Below, in pieces: positions 28,814-39,888 of a stretch of DNA of 64,000 nt (position 1 is its first letter; each line of letters opens with the position of its first letter). A model generated the notes under the pieces. The model saw only the letters and a program-made list of their open reading frames with translations. It did no database searches and was not told the origin of the DNA. Position numbers and translations under genes: made by a program. This DNA is from VRUE01 sp963697695 (GTDB lineage: Bacteria; Actinomycetota; Thermoleophilia; Solirubrobacterales; 70-9): NCBI GenBank assembly GCA_963697695.1, contig OY969094.1, forward strand, positions 868,001 to 932,000, given 5' to 3'.

Positions 28814-30241
28814 TTAGGCGGCCGCGGCCGCTCCGCTGTCGGCGGTCACCTGGTCGATTCCGCCCTTCATGTAGAAGGCACCCTCGGAGAGCTCGTCGTG
28901 CTCGCCGTCGAGGATCTCGCGGAAGCCGCGGACGGTATCCGCCACCGGCACGTACTCGCCGCTGCGGCCGGTGAACTGCTCGGCGACGAAGAACGGCTGC
29001 GAGAGGAAGCGCTCGATCTTGCGCGCGCGCGTGACCGTCTGCTTGTCCTCGTCGGAGAGCTCGTCGATGCCGAGGATGGCGATGATGTCCTGCAGCTCCT
29101 TGTAGCGCTGCAGCACCTCCTGCACGTCGGTCGCGGTCCGGTAGTGCTCCTCGCCGACTATGTCGGGCTTGAGGATCGTCGAGGTCGAGTCGAGCGGATC
29201 GACCGCCGGGTAGATCCCCTTCTCCGAGATCGCTCGCGAGAGCGTCGTGGTGGCGTTGAGGTGGGCGAAGACCGAGGCCGGAGCCGGATCGGTGAGGTCG
29301 TCGGCGGGGACGTAGATCGCCTGCACCGAGGTGACCGAGCCGCGCTCGGTCGAGGTGATCCGCTCCTGCAGTTCGCCCATCTCGGTCTCCAGCGTCGGCT
29401 GGTAGCCGACCGCGGAGGGCATGCGCCCGAGCAGGGCCGAGACCTCGGAGCCCGCCTGGACGAAGCGGAAGATGTTGTCGATGAAGAGCAGCACGTCCTG
29501 GCCGCCCTGCTCGCGGAAGTATTCGGCCATCGTCAGGCCCGAGAGCGCGACGCGCAGACGGGCGCCGGGGGGCTCGTTCATCTGGCCGAAGACGAGCATC
29601 GTCTTGTCGATGACGCCCGACTCCTTCATCTCGAGCCAGAGGTCGTTGCCCTCGCGTGAGCGCTCGCCGACACCGCAGAAGGCGGAGAGGCCTTCGTGCT
29701 CCTCGCCGATCGAGCGGATCAGCTCCTGGATCAAGACGGTCTTGCCGACGCCGGCGCCGCCGAAGAGGCCGACCTTGCCGCCCTTGGCGTAGGGCGCGAG
29801 CAGGTCGATGACCTTGATCCCGGTCTCGAGGATCTCCTGGGTCGGAGCGAGGTCGGAAGCTTCGGGCGCTGGGCGGTGGATCGGCCAGCGCTCCTCGGTC
29901 TGCACCGGCTCGCCGAGGTCGATCGGCTCGCCGAGCAGGTTGAAGATGCGGCCCAGGGTGCCCTCTCCCACCGGAACCGAGATCGGCGCTCCGGTGTCGA
30001 TCACCTTGTCGCCGCGCTGCAGGCCGTCGGTGGCGTCCATCGCCACCGTGCGCACCCGGTCGTCGCCGAGGTGCTGCTGTACCTCGCAGACCAGCTCGGT
30101 TGCCTCGCGGTCCTCGTCGCCGGACATCTCGATCTTCACCGCCGAGTAGATCTCCGGCAGCTTCTCGGAGAAGACCGCGTCGACGACCACGCCGGTGACC
30201 TGCTCGACGCGCCCTACGTTGGTTCCGTTGTTCTCAGCCAT
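28814..30241 (-). CDS. atpD: ATP synthase F1 beta subunit
   Basis: This encodes 475 aa from ATG 30241. A TTG at 30274 would overlap atpG, whereas ATG 30241 is preceded by AAAGGAA. It is the catalytic subunit, with Walker A GGAGVGKTVLIQELI, Walker B VLLFIDNIFRFVQAG, the catalytic Glu in GVGERSREGNDL, the DELSEED-like IDELSDEDKQTV, and the ALLGRMPSAVGYQPTL loop. It lies between atpG and atpC with short gaps. Confidence 0.98.
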   Translation of the reverse strand: MAENNGTNVGRVEQVTGVVVDAVFSEKLPEIYSAVKIEMSGDEDREATELVCEVQQHLGDDRVRTVAMDATDGLQRGDKVIDTGAPISVPVGEGTLGRIFNLLGEPIDLGEPVQTEERWPIHRPAPEASDLAPTQEILETGIKVIDLLAPYAKGGKVGLFGGAGVGKTVLIQELIRSIGEEHEGLSAFCGVGERSREGNDLWLEMKESGVIDKTMLVFGQMNEPPGARLRVALSGLTMAEYFREQGGQDVLLFIDNIFRFVQAGSEVSALLGRMPSAVGYQPTLETEMGELQERITSTERGSVTSVQAIYVPADDLTDPAPASVFAHLNATTTLSRAISEKGIYPAVDPLDSTSTILKPDIVGEEHYRTATDVQEVLQRYKELQDIIAILGIDELSDEDKQTVTRARKIERFLSQPFFVAEQFTGRSGEYVPVADTVRGFREILDGEHDELSEGAFYMKGGIDQVTADSGAAAAA

Positions 30242-30266
30242 TGGTTCCTTTTCTCGATTCTCAGCT

Positions 30267-31187
30267 TTATCCAAGCGCCTCGGCGCCGGCGACGACCTCG
30301 AGGATCTCCTGGGTGATCTCGGCCTGCCTGACCCGGTTCATTTCCAGGGTCAGGTCGCCCATCATTTCCTCCGCGTTCTCGGCGGCACTGCGCATCGCGG
30401 TCATCCGCGCTCCAAGCTCGGAAGCGGCCGACTCGAGCAGCGCCCGGTAGACCGAGATGTTCACGTACTCCGGGATCAGCTGGCCGAGCAGCTCCTCGGC
30501 CTCGGGCTCGTACTCCCAGATCGAGTGGCTGTGCGCCTTCTCGATCTCGGTTTCCTCGCCCTCCTCTTCCTCCTCCGAAACTCCCTCGCCGATCACGTCG
30601 GCCTGCTGCAGGGGCAGCAGCGTTTGCCGCCAGACGTGCTGGGTCAGCGGCGAGACGTAGCGGTTGTAGATCAGCTCGACCCGGTCGAGCTCGCCGTCGA
30701 CGTAGCTCGAGGTCAGCTCCTCGCCGATCTCGCGCGCGTTGGCGAAACCGGGCCGGTCGGTGAAACCGATGTAGGAGGTGCGGGGCTCCTCTTTGCGGAA
30801 GGTGAGCGCCGAGACGCCCTTGCGGCCGATCGCAGAGAAGACGGCCTCCTTGCCTTCCTCGCGCAGCTCGCCGCGGAGCCGCAGGCCGTCGCGAATGATG
30901 TTCGTGTTGAAGGCGCCGGCCAGGCCGCGGTCGCCGGTGACCAGGACTACGCCGACGCGCTTCTCGTCCTCGCGCTGCTCGAGCACCGGCACGCGCGGGA
31001 TCCCGCCTGCCTGCTCGGCCGCGCGACGGGTGAGCTTGCGCATCCCCTGCGCGTAGGGCCGCAGCTGGTCGATCCGCTGCTCGGCGCGACGCAGCCGCGC
31101 CGCCGCGACCATCTCCATCGCCCGCGTGATCTTGTTGATGTTCTTGATCGACGCGATGCGATTCTTGACGTCCTTCTGGGTGGCCAT
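30267..31187 (-). CDS. atpG: ATP synthase F1 gamma subunit
   Basis: This encodes 306 aa. The N-terminal coiled-coil helix (VKNRIASIKNINKITRAMEMVAAARLRRAEQRI) and C-terminal helix (MRSAAENAEEMMGDLTLEMNRVRQAEITQEILEVVAGA) form the central shaft. The Rossmann-like middle carries GDRGLAGAFN. An acidic insert at about residues 205-225 (EEEEEGEETEIE) is unusual and lies where other bacteria are shorter. Order and spacing fit the standard operon. Confidence 0.96.
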   Translation of the reverse strand: MATQKDVKNRIASIKNINKITRAMEMVAAARLRRAEQRIDQLRPYAQGMRKLTRRAAEQAGGIPRVPVLEQREDEKRVGVVLVTGDRGLAGAFNTNIIRDGLRLRGELREEGKEAVFSAIGRKGVSALTFRKEEPRTSYIGFTDRPGFANAREIGEELTSSYVDGELDRVELIYNRYVSPLTQHVWRQTLLPLQQADVIGEGVSEEEEEGEETEIEKAHSHSIWEYEPEAEELLGQLIPEYVNISVYRALLESAASELGARMTAMRSAAENAEEMMGDLTLEMNRVRQAEITQEILEVVAGAEALG

Positions 31188-31208
31188 AGGCAGGTACCGG
31201 CGCTACCG

Positions 31209-32846
<1,638 letters not shown>

Positions 32847-32865
32847 GGGGATGCTCTATGCCTCC

Positions 32866-33399
32866 TTACGCCGCCTGGGCGACGCTCTTTCGAAGTTTCT
32901 CCAAGCGACTGCGGATGCTCGCGTCGAGGACCTTGTTGCCGACCTGCAAAACGATGCCGCCGAGGATCTCGTCGTCGACGCGGCTCGACAGCTCGACCTT
33001 CTGGCCGGTCTGCCGCTCGATCTCCTCGCCCACCTTCTCTACCACCGACGGCGCCAGCTCAACCGCGCTGGTCACCGTCACCTCGATCCGCTTGTTCTCC
33101 TGCTTCCAGAGCTCCTCGAAGTGACGCCGGATGCGGAACAGCTCCGTCATCCGCTGCTTCTCGATCAGCAGCTCGAGGAAGTTGACCAGCTCGTCGTCGG
33201 CAGCGCTGACGGCGCGCTTCAACCCGTCCACCTTCTCCGCCGAGGAGAAGTAAGGGCTGAAGAAGAAGACCTGCAGCTCGCGGTTGCGGTCGACTGCATC
33301 CGCGAACTGGGCAAGCTGGTCGCGAATCGCATCGAGCTTGCCTTTCTCCTTGGCGACGTCGAACAACGCCTCCGCATATACGCGAGCGGCCTCAGCCAT
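32866..33399 (-). CDS. atpH: ATP synthase F1 delta subunit
   Basis: This encodes 177 aa. The N-terminal helical bundle (EAARVYAEALFDVAKEKGKLDAIRDQLAQF) and C-terminal signature (SRVDDEILGGIVLQVGNKVLDASIRSRLEKLRKS) are those of the OSCP/delta stator subunit, which joins the b subunits to the top of F1. ATG overlaps the atpF stop by one base (TGATG), implying coupled translation. Confidence 0.95.
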   Translation of the reverse strand: MAEAARVYAEALFDVAKEKGKLDAIRDQLAQFADAVDRNRELQVFFFSPYFSSAEKVDGLKRAVSAADDELVNFLELLIEKQRMTELFRIRRHFEELWKQENKRIEVTVTSAVELAPSVVEKVGEEIERQTGQKVELSSRVDDEILGGIVLQVGNKVLDASIRSRLEKLRKSVAQAA

Positions 33400-33995
33400 C
33401 AGTTGTTGGAGCCCTCCGCTCCCGAGAGGGCCGAGAAGTCGACCTCGCTCAGCGCCTCCTCGACGAGGCGGCGCTGGTCTTCCTCGGTCAGCGACTTGCG
33501 GGTGACCTTCTCGGTCGCCAGCACGGTGAGGTCGGCGACCTCCTTGCGGATCTGGTCGAGCGAGCGCCGGGTCTCGGCTTCGATGTCCCGGGTGGCGGCG
33601 GCTACCAGCTCCTCGCGCTTCTCCTTGCCGGCCGCGGTGGCCTCGGTTTCAGCCGTCTCGGCCGCCTTGCGGGCACGGGCCATGATGTCGTCGGCCTGCT
33701 CGCGGGCCTCGGTGAGACGCTTGCGGTACTCGTCGAGCAGCTCGTCGGACTCCTTGCGCTGCCGTTCCGCCGCCTCGATCGACTCGGCGATCGTCTTGGC
33801 GCGCTTGTCGAGCGCCTCCTGGATCTTCGGGAAGGCGACCTTGCTCAGCACCCACATCGTGAAGAGGAAGAGCACCAGCGTCCAGATCATCAGCCCGAGA
33901 CCGGGCGAGACGAGGAAGCTGCCTCCTTCTTCGGAGCCGTGAGCCGCCTCTGTCGCGAGGGGGATCAGAGCCGCTATTTGGCCAAAGAGCTCCAC
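33399..33995 (-). CDS. atpF: ATP synthase F0 b subunit
   Basis: This encodes 198 aa. One membrane helix (about 31-50, LGLMIWTLVLFLFTMWVLSKVAF) is followed by a long charged, Ala-rich coiled coil (KIQEALDKRAKTIAESIEAAERQRKESDELL and onward), which makes the peripheral stalk. The start is GTG 33995. No second b-prime gene is seen, so the stator probably uses a homodimer. Confidence 0.94.
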   Translation of the reverse strand: MELFGQIAALIPLATEAAHGSEEGGSFLVSPGLGLMIWTLVLFLFTMWVLSKVAFPKIQEALDKRAKTIAESIEAAERQRKESDELLDEYRKRLTEAREQADDIMARARKAAETAETEATAAGKEKREELVAAATRDIEAETRRSLDQIRKEVADLTVLATEKVTRKSLTEEDQRRLVEEALSEVDFSALSGAEGSNN

Positions 33996-34004
33996 GCGAT
34001 CGAC

Positions 34005-34271
34005 CTAGAGGAAGAAGGCGATCAGGCCGAAGATGAAGGTGTAGAAGGCCACGGCCTCGGTCAGTGCGAAGCCGAGCCAGCGGATGCTCTGGAGCTCGTC
34101 TTTCATCTCGGGCTGGCGGGCGACCGACTCGATCTCCTTGCCGAAGATGATGCCAATGCCGATGCCGGCTCCAATCGAGCCGAGGCCGGCGCCGACGCCG
34201 AGGGCGATCGCCTTGCCGGCCGATTCGATCCCTTCGTCTGAGATCGCGGCGACAACTGGGGACAGGTCCAT
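34005..34271 (-). CDS. atpE: ATP synthase F0 c subunit
   Basis: This encodes 88 aa, beginning MDLSPVVAAIS at ATG 34271 with AAGGAG upstream. It is two membrane helices: helix one has the Gly-rich packing motif (GVGAGLGSIGAGIGIGIIFG), and helix two carries the ion-binding Glu in FALTEAVAFYTF (Glu 72). The residue after Glu is Ala, and the helix-one polar ligand of Na+ rings is missing, so proton coupling is expected. It lies between atpB and atpF. Confidence 0.97.
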   Translation of the reverse strand: MDLSPVVAAISDEGIESAGKAIALGVGAGLGSIGAGIGIGIIFGKEIESVARQPEMKDELQSIRWLGFALTEAVAFYTFIFGLIAFFL

Positions 34272-34288
34272 TGAACAGCGCTCCTTTT

Positions 34289-35218
34289 CTAGTGACTTGC
34301 GGAGGTGGCTCCGCCGATGTAGATCGCGGTGAGGGTCGAGAAGATAAACGCCTGCAGCGTCGCGACCAGACCCACCTCGAAGATGAAGAATGCGAACGCC
34401 ATCGGGAACGTCAGTGCCCCGAGAGCGGCGATACCGAGCAGCACGGCGAGCCCGCCGCCCATGAAGAGCAGCAGCAGGTGGCCCGCCAGGATGTTGGCGA
34501 AGAGACGTACGGAGAGGGAGATCAGCCGCACGAAATGCGAGATCACCTCGATCGTGAAGATCGCTGCCTTGCCGAAGGGGTTCATCTCCTCCAGGCCCGG
34601 CGGCAGCCAGCTCGCCAGATAGGGAATGAAGCCCTTGGCCCGCACGCCCTCGACGTGATAGGAGACCCAGACGACCAGGGTCAGCACCAGCGGGATCGAG
34701 ATGTTGGCGGTGGCGGCGTAGATCGCGAAGGCCGGGATCTCCAGGCCGAAGATGCTGACCTCGTGCTCGGTGTTGGTCGGCAGCGGCAGGAAGCCGATGA
34801 TGTTCGAGAACCAGATCCAGAAGAAGAGCGCGGCGAGGAAGGGGAACCAGCGGGCAGCCAGCTTCGGGTCGAGGTTGCCGCCGGTGATGTTGTTCTTGGT
34901 CAGGTCGTAGGCGACCTCGATCGCGGTCTGGACCCGGTTCGGCTTCTGCTCCATGCGGCGGCTGATCCAGACCATCACGAAGATGGTCAGGGCGCTCGCC
35001 AGCACCAGGTAGAGAACCGCCTTGTTGATGCTGAGGTCGACGCCGCCGAGGCTCAGCGAGACCCACGGTTCGAGTTTGAACTCGTTCTGCGGTTCGAACG
35101 ATTCGTTTTTGCCGTCGTTGCCGAAGATCAGCAGCATCAGGATCGCGATCGAGAAGTAGACCCCCAGCCCGATCAGCACCTTGACCTTGGTGCTCATGCC
35201 TTCCTTGGTGGTGCTCAT
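34289..35218 (-). CDS. atpB: ATP synthase F0 a subunit
   Basis: This encodes 309 aa with several membrane helices. The conserved half-channel segments are present: LAARWFPFLAALFFWIWFSNIIGFLP and the essential Arg in ISLSVRLFANILAGHLLL, then EVGLVATLQAFIFSTLTAIYIG. ATG 35197 (residue 8) is an alternative start; the first ATG overlaps the upstream gene as ATGA. It forms the proton path beside the c-ring. Confidence 0.96.
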   Translation of the reverse strand: MSTTKEGMSTKVKVLIGLGVYFSIAILMLLIFGNDGKNESFEPQNEFKLEPWVSLSLGGVDLSINKAVLYLVLASALTIFVMVWISRRMEQKPNRVQTAIEVAYDLTKNNITGGNLDPKLAARWFPFLAALFFWIWFSNIIGFLPLPTNTEHEVSIFGLEIPAFAIYAATANISIPLVLTLVVWVSYHVEGVRAKGFIPYLASWLPPGLEEMNPFGKAAIFTIEVISHFVRLISLSVRLFANILAGHLLLLFMGGGLAVLLGIAALGALTFPMAFAFFIFEVGLVATLQAFIFSTLTAIYIGGATSASH

Positions 35219-35589
35219 GCCTTGCCCGCCTCCGGTTCACCGAAGAGGTGGGCGATGCCCTGGGCAGCGAAGGAGACGGTGAAGAGAACGACGACGAGAA
35301 GAGCCGCGGCGAGCCCGGCCTCCCTTTCGGCGAGGCCGACGAGCAGCACCGCAGTGGCCATCAGCCAGACACGGCCCAAGCCGGTCGTCGCAACCGTCGC
35401 CATCGCCCGCTGGCGATTGCCGGCGGCGAGTTCCCGGTTCGCACGTCGTGAAGCCAACATCTGGATGCCGCGCTGGGCGAGCCAGGCCGCCGCGCCCACG
35501 GCGTAGCCCAGCATCGAAAAACCGCCGAGCAGAAAAACTGCGAGGGAGGCGGCAAGGACCAAAAGGTCGACGTACTTGAGAGGAGACAT
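35215..35589 (-). CDS. Small membrane protein at ATP operon head (AtpI-like position)
   Basis: This encodes 124 aa with about four hydrophobic segments (YVDLLVLAASLAVFLLGGFSMLG, GYAVGAAAWLA, GRVWLMATAVLLVGLAE, LAAALLVVVLFTVSFAAQGIAHLF). It occupies the atpI position and overlaps atpB as ATGA. AtpI-type proteins help c-ring assembly in other bacteria, but sequence similarity is too weak to be sure. A TATAGT hexamer at 35630-35625 is a good -10 for an operon promoter, with only a weak -35. Confidence 0.75.
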   Translation of the reverse strand: MSPLKYVDLLVLAASLAVFLLGGFSMLGYAVGAAAWLAQRGIQMLASRRANRELAAGNRQRAMATVATTGLGRVWLMATAVLLVGLAEREAGLAAALLVVVLFTVSFAAQGIAHLFGEPEAGKA

Positions 35590-35698
35590 AAGAAACGCCC
35601 AGGCCTTGTCGGCGGGCGATTTCGACTATATCCGAAAGGTCAGATATCCGCTTTCTAGAGCCACTTCGTGAGGCTTGTCACAACCTGTCACTAACTCC

Positions 35699-36955
35699 CT
35701 ACGTCCCTGGCGGGACCGCTTCGAACTCGCCTGTTTCCGGATCGATCGCCGGGAAGGTCCCGGTCTCCAGCTCCTGCTCGACAGCACGATCGACCTCGGT
35801 CTCCACCGGCGGTGGGCCGTGGGCGCGGTCGCGGACTCCTGCCACCTGCCGCAGCCGCACCCGGCGCAGTTTGAGGATCTCCAGCACCTCCACCAAGTAG
35901 ACGCTGGCGGCCAGCGCCAGGGCACCGAAGAAGATCATCACCGCCGACCAGAGGAGGTCGAAGTTGCCGTGGTCGTCGCTGTAGGGGACGAAGCGCAGCG
36001 CCAGCGCAAGCGCCGCCATCACCAGGGTCCAGCCGTAGAGGTAGGCCAGCGTGCGCCGCTGCGAGAAACCGATGTTCGCCATGCGGTGGTGGAAGTGCCA
36101 GCGGTCGGCCCGGTAGATCGGCCGCCGGTACTTGAGCCGCTTGGCGACGACGAAGCCGGTGTCGAGGATCGGCACCGTGAGGATGATCAGCGGCAGGAAG
36201 AGGGCGATCACGGCGTTCGTCTTCAGCGCCCCCTGGACGGCGACCACCCCGAGCAGGTAGCCGAGCAGGTTCGAGCCGGTGTCTCCCATGAATGTCCGTG
36301 CCGGCGGAAAGCCGTGACGAAGGAAGCCGAGCGAGGCGCCGGCGGTGAGGGCGGCGAGGACGCCGGCGGCATTGCGGTCCAGCGACAGGGCGATCACGGC
36401 CAGGGCCAGGGCCGAGATCGTGCAGACCCCCGCCGCCAGCCCGTCGACCCCGTCGATCAGGTTGATCACGTTGATCACGGCGACGATCCCGATCACCGTG
36501 CCGACGTCGCCGAGGTCGACCGCGCCGCCCCCCGGCAGGTCGAACAGTTCGACCGAGCCGGGCTGCAGGGCGCCGAGGAAAGGAAGCGTGAAGCTCGTCA
36601 CCTCGACCCCGGCGGCGACGGGGACGATCACCGCGACCGTCTGACCCAGCAGCTTCGCCGCGGCACCGAGCTCGAGCGTGTCGTCGAGGAAGCCGACCGC
36701 GGCGATCAAGAGGGCGCCGCAGAGGATCGCCCGCGTTTCCCCGTCCCAGGGCAGGAAGACCAGCCCCGCCACGACGGCTCCCGCGAGGATCGCCAGGCCG
36801 CCCAGGCGCGGCGTCGGCGCTTCGTGCATCGAGCGCTGGTTGGGCCGGTCGATCGCGCCGACCCGCCGCGCGAGACGATCGGTGAGCGGCACCACCAGCA
36901 GCGCAACGATCCCGGCAAGCAGGAAGGCGAGCAAGGCATCGAGCGAATCCGGCAT
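35699..36955 (-). CDS. wecA: Polyprenyl-phosphate N-acetylhexosamine-1-phosphate transferase (WecA/TagO type)
   Basis: This encodes 418 aa with about ten membrane helices. Active-site motifs are AVGFLDDTLELG, INLIDGVDGLAAG, the FMGDTGSNLLGYLLG loop and the RADRWHFHHRM box typical of the WecA/TagO group. It moves GlcNAc-1-P (probably) from UDP-GlcNAc to polyprenyl phosphate and starts wall-glycan synthesis. A ~50-residue hydrophilic C-terminal tail is extra. wecA next to atpI-atpB is conserved in Actinobacteria. It follows asnB by 9 nt. Confidence 0.94.
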   Translation of the reverse strand: MPDSLDALLAFLLAGIVALLVVPLTDRLARRVGAIDRPNQRSMHEAPTPRLGGLAILAGAVVAGLVFLPWDGETRAILCGALLIAAVGFLDDTLELGAAAKLLGQTVAVIVPVAAGVEVTSFTLPFLGALQPGSVELFDLPGGGAVDLGDVGTVIGIVAVINVINLIDGVDGLAAGVCTISALALAVIALSLDRNAAGVLAALTAGASLGFLRHGFPPARTFMGDTGSNLLGYLLGVVAVQGALKTNAVIALFLPLIILTVPILDTGFVVAKRLKYRRPIYRADRWHFHHRMANIGFSQRRTLAYLYGWTLVMAALALALRFVPYSDDHGNFDLLWSAVMIFFGALALAASVYLVEVLEILKLRRVRLRQVAGVRDRAHGPPPVETEVDRAVEQELETGTFPAIDPETGEFEAVPPGT

Positions 36956-36964
36956 CGATCCAGG

Positions 36965-38830
36965 CTAGTTCGCGTACCTGTCGAACCAAAGCGTGAAGGC
37001 CATCAGGCCCCAGAGCTGGCGGCTGAGGTCGTCGCGCCCGGCGCAGTGCGCGTCGATCAAAGGCGTGACGGCGGCCGGATCGAGGCAGCCCTGGCGCTCC
37101 AGGGTGGCGGAGGAGAGGACTTCGCGCGCAAACGGCTCGAGCGGTCCGCGCAGCCAGGCGGCGAGCGGGATCGAGAACCCCCGCTTCGGCCCGCGCAGGA
37201 TCTCGGCGGGGAGCAGCGGTGCCAGGGCCTGCCGCAGCAGCCGCTTCTTCGCCGTGCCGCGCACTTTCAGCGGCGTCGCCAGACCGAAGGCGAAATCGGC
37301 GACCCGCTGGTCGAGGAACGGAACCCGCAGCTCCAGCGAGTGGGCCATGCTCGAGCGGTCCGTCTTCACCAGCAGGTCGTCGACGAGGTAGATGCCGAGG
37401 TCGACGTCCTGCAGGCGGGCGAGCGGCTCGGCTCCCGCTGTTTCCGCATAGCGCTCGCGGTAGAGGTCGACCGGGTCCCAGCCGGAGTCCATCCCTCCCA
37501 GGACCGAGTGGCGCTGCTCGGGGGAGAAGATCTCCTTCCACGCGTGGTGGCGCTCCAGCGGCGGCAGATGGGCGGCGCGGACGAAGCGCTTCGCCTTGTA
37601 GTCGAAGCTGACCCTGGCGCTGGAGCTGGGCAGCGCCTCGACCAGCGGCGAGGCGATCCGGGCCAGCGGGCCCAGGCGCGGTGCCAGCAGGTCGGCCACA
37701 TAGGTGTAGTAACCGCCGAAGAGCTCGTCGCCGCCCTCGCCGGAGAGCGCCACCTTTACCTCGCCGGCGGCGAGCTGGGAGACGAGGTAGGTGGGCACCG
37801 CGGAGGAGTCGCCGAAGGGCTCGTCGAAGGCCTCGACCAGCTTCGGCAGCAGCTCGACGGCATCCGGACGGAGGACCAGCTCGTGGTGGTCGGTGCCGTA
37901 GCGCTCGGCGACCAGGCGCGCCCGCGAGAGCTCGTCGAAGCTCTCCTCCTCGAAGCCGATCGAGAAGGTCTTCACCCCCTCCCCCGCCTCGCCGGCGGCG
38001 AGCGCTGTCAACCCGGCCGAGTCGACGCCGCCGGAGAGCAACACGCCGACGGGAACGTCGGCGACGAGGTGGGCGCGCACCGAGTCGCGCAGGGTCTCGC
38101 GCAGCTCCTCGGCCAGATCGCCGGCAGGCCCCTTGCGCACGCGCTCGGCCGCAGCCGGCGTCGGCCGTGCGTAGCGAGTCTGCTGAAACTCACCCCCCCG
38201 CCATACGAGGGAGTGGCCCGGCGGCAGCTTGCGCGCCTCGGCGAAAATCGTCAGCGGCGCCGGGATCGAGTTGAAGGCGAGGTAGGCGGAGACCGCACGG
38301 CGATCGATCTCGCGCGAGAAGCCCGGCACCTCGAGCATCGCCTTCAGCTCCGAGGCGAAGGAGATCGAGCCGCCGGCGACCCGGTAGTAGAGCGGCTTGA
38401 TCCCGAAGCGGTCGCGGGCCAGCAGTAGCCGCTTCTCGCGCGAGTCCCAGAGCGCCAGGGCGAACATCCCGCGCAGCCGCTCGATGAAGGCGTCGCCGTG
38501 CTGCTCGTATAGGTGGACCAGGACCTCGGTGTCCGAGGCGGTGCTGAAACGATGGCCCTGGCTCTCGAGCTCGCGGCGCAGCTCGCGGTGGTTGTAGATC
38601 TCCCCGTTCTGGACGACGACGACGCTGCCGTCCTCGTTGGCGATCGGCTGCCGCCCCCCGTCGAGGTCGATGATCGAGAGCCGCCGCGCGGCGAGCACCG
38701 CCTCTCTTCCGTCGAAGAGCCCGTCGCTGTCTGGCCCCCGATGCACGAGCCGCCGGCTCATCCTCGCCACGACCTCAGGATCCGGAGCCGCAGCGCGATC
38801 GGCGCCGGCCATGCCGCATATGCCACACAC
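36965..38830 (-). CDS. asnB: Asparagine synthetase, glutamine-hydrolysing
   Basis: The start is GTG 38830, giving 621 aa. Class II amidotransferases need Cys as residue 2 after Met removal, and only this codon gives M-CGICGMAG. The upstream TTG at 38863 would bury it. The glutaminase domain shows LVHRGPDSDG, VVQNGEIYNHREL and SDTEVLVHLYEQHG. The synthetase domain shows the ATP pyrophosphate loop VLLSGGVDSAGLTALAAGE and LSGEGGDELFGGY. Being beside wecA, it could amidate a wall-glycan uronic acid instead of making free Asn; family members do both (inference). Confidence 0.93.
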   Translation of the reverse strand: MCGICGMAGADRAAAPDPEVVARMSRRLVHRGPDSDGLFDGREAVLAARRLSIIDLDGGRQPIANEDGSVVVVQNGEIYNHRELRRELESQGHRFSTASDTEVLVHLYEQHGDAFIERLRGMFALALWDSREKRLLLARDRFGIKPLYYRVAGGSISFASELKAMLEVPGFSREIDRRAVSAYLAFNSIPAPLTIFAEARKLPPGHSLVWRGGEFQQTRYARPTPAAAERVRKGPAGDLAEELRETLRDSVRAHLVADVPVGVLLSGGVDSAGLTALAAGEAGEGVKTFSIGFEEESFDELSRARLVAERYGTDHHELVLRPDAVELLPKLVEAFDEPFGDSSAVPTYLVSQLAAGEVKVALSGEGGDELFGGYYTYVADLLAPRLGPLARIASPLVEALPSSSARVSFDYKAKRFVRAAHLPPLERHHAWKEIFSPEQRHSVLGGMDSGWDPVDLYRERYAETAGAEPLARLQDVDLGIYLVDDLLVKTDRSSMAHSLELRVPFLDQRVADFAFGLATPLKVRGTAKKRLLRQALAPLLPAEILRGPKRGFSIPLAAWLRGPLEPFAREVLSSATLERQGCLDPAAVTPLIDAHCAGRDDLSRQLWGLMAFTLWFDRYAN

Positions 38831-38865
38831 GCGCCGCAGTCTGTCAACCCGCCCCGAAGCCAAGC

Positions 38866-38917
38866 GGACGTGCCCTCGCTTATGTGCCCCTATGGGTGCT
38901 TAAGAGAGGGCACGTCC
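38866..38917. repeat. 12-bp inverted repeat between methyltransferase and asnB
   Basis: Arms GGACGTGCCCTC (38866-38877) and GAGGGCACGTCC (38906-38917) are perfect, with a 28-nt loop that itself can fold (GTGCCCC/GGGTGC). It lies 26 nt after the methyltransferase stop, so a terminator role is likely, though there is no U-run. Confidence 0.6.
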
Positions 38918-38942
38918 CAAGTGGCGACGGGGGTGAGATTCG

Positions 38943-39785
38943 TCAGGATCGCTTTTTCCCGACCGCGACCAGGAACTCCATCCCGAAGCGAGCGTCCTCG
39001 GCGCTGCCGCGGTTCTGCTCCTCGAAATAGCGGTCCAGCGCCTGCTCGAACTCAGGCTCGCGCTCGTTACGGCGGGCATTCGCCTGGGCCGCGATGGTGG
39101 GGCCGTAGCGCTGCTTGAAGTGCTCGGCAAAGTCGGCGGGCCGCTCGAAGGCGGTCACCTCGAGCTCGTCGCGCTCCAGCTTCTCGAGCTCGACCCGGTC
39201 GCCCAGCAGCTCACGCAGGTGCTCCTCGCCACCCCAGAGCGGCGGCGGCTGCGCACCCGGCGGCGGCGCGGGGGCAAACGGCCCGATGGTGCGGAAGAGG
39301 CCGCCGATCATTCCCTCCGGCGTCCAGCTCAGCAGCCCGATCGTCCCACCCGGGCGGCAGACCCGCACGAGCTCGTCAGCGGCCGCCTGGTGGTAGGGCG
39401 CGAACATCACCCCGATCGAGGAGATGACGGCGTCGAAGCTCGAGTCCTCGAAGGGCAGATTCTCGGCATCGGCCTCGGCCCACTCGAGCTCCACCCCCTC
39501 CGCCTCGGCGCGAGCACGGCCGGCCTCGAACAGCTCCGGCGTCAGATCGCTTGCGACGACCGTCGCCCCTTGGGCGGCCGCCGGAATCGCCGCATTGCCG
39601 GTGCCGGCGGCGACGTCGAGGACGCGCATCCCGGGCCCGATCTCAACCGCCTCGACGAGGCGCGGTCCGAGGGGCAGCAAGAAAGTCTCGACCATCGAGG
39701 GGTAGTCACCGGACGCCCACATCGATCGGTGGCGGGCCTTGAGCTCGCCGTTCGCATCCTTCGTTTTCTCCGCAATGTCGTTCAC
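38943..39785 (-). CDS. Class I SAM-dependent methyltransferase
   Basis: This encodes 280 aa. The SAM-binding glycine loop is in VLDVAAGTGNAAIPAA, motif II acidic residues in VVASDLTPEL, and the post-motif ADAENLPFEDSSFDAVISSIGVMFAP and GGTIGLLSW complete the UbiE-like fold. The target is unknown. GTG 39785 has AAGGAG 5 nt upstream. It is divergent from an HxlR regulator gene, with only ~100 nt between, so it is the likely regulated target. Confidence 0.88.
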   Translation of the reverse strand: MNDIAEKTKDANGELKARHRSMWASGDYPSMVETFLLPLGPRLVEAVEIGPGMRVLDVAAGTGNAAIPAAAQGATVVASDLTPELFEAGRARAEAEGVELEWAEADAENLPFEDSSFDAVISSIGVMFAPYHQAAADELVRVCRPGGTIGLLSWTPEGMIGGLFRTIGPFAPAPPPGAQPPPLWGGEEHLRELLGDRVELEKLERDELEVTAFERPADFAEHFKQRYGPTIAAQANARRNEREPEFEQALDRYFEEQNRGSAEDARFGMEFLVAVGKKRS

Positions 39786-39888
39786 TGGATCTCCTTCTCG
39801 CGTGTGCTGTTGACAACGGTCTACGGCGAGTCGGGTCAGGAATCAACTTCAAGATCTGCAGTTGGGCACGTACACTCGGATCGAGGCC

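Noticed and set aside
30242..30274. TTG start for atpD at 30274
   Set aside because: It would overlap atpG and lacks a ribosome site; ATG 30241 has AAAGGAA upstream.
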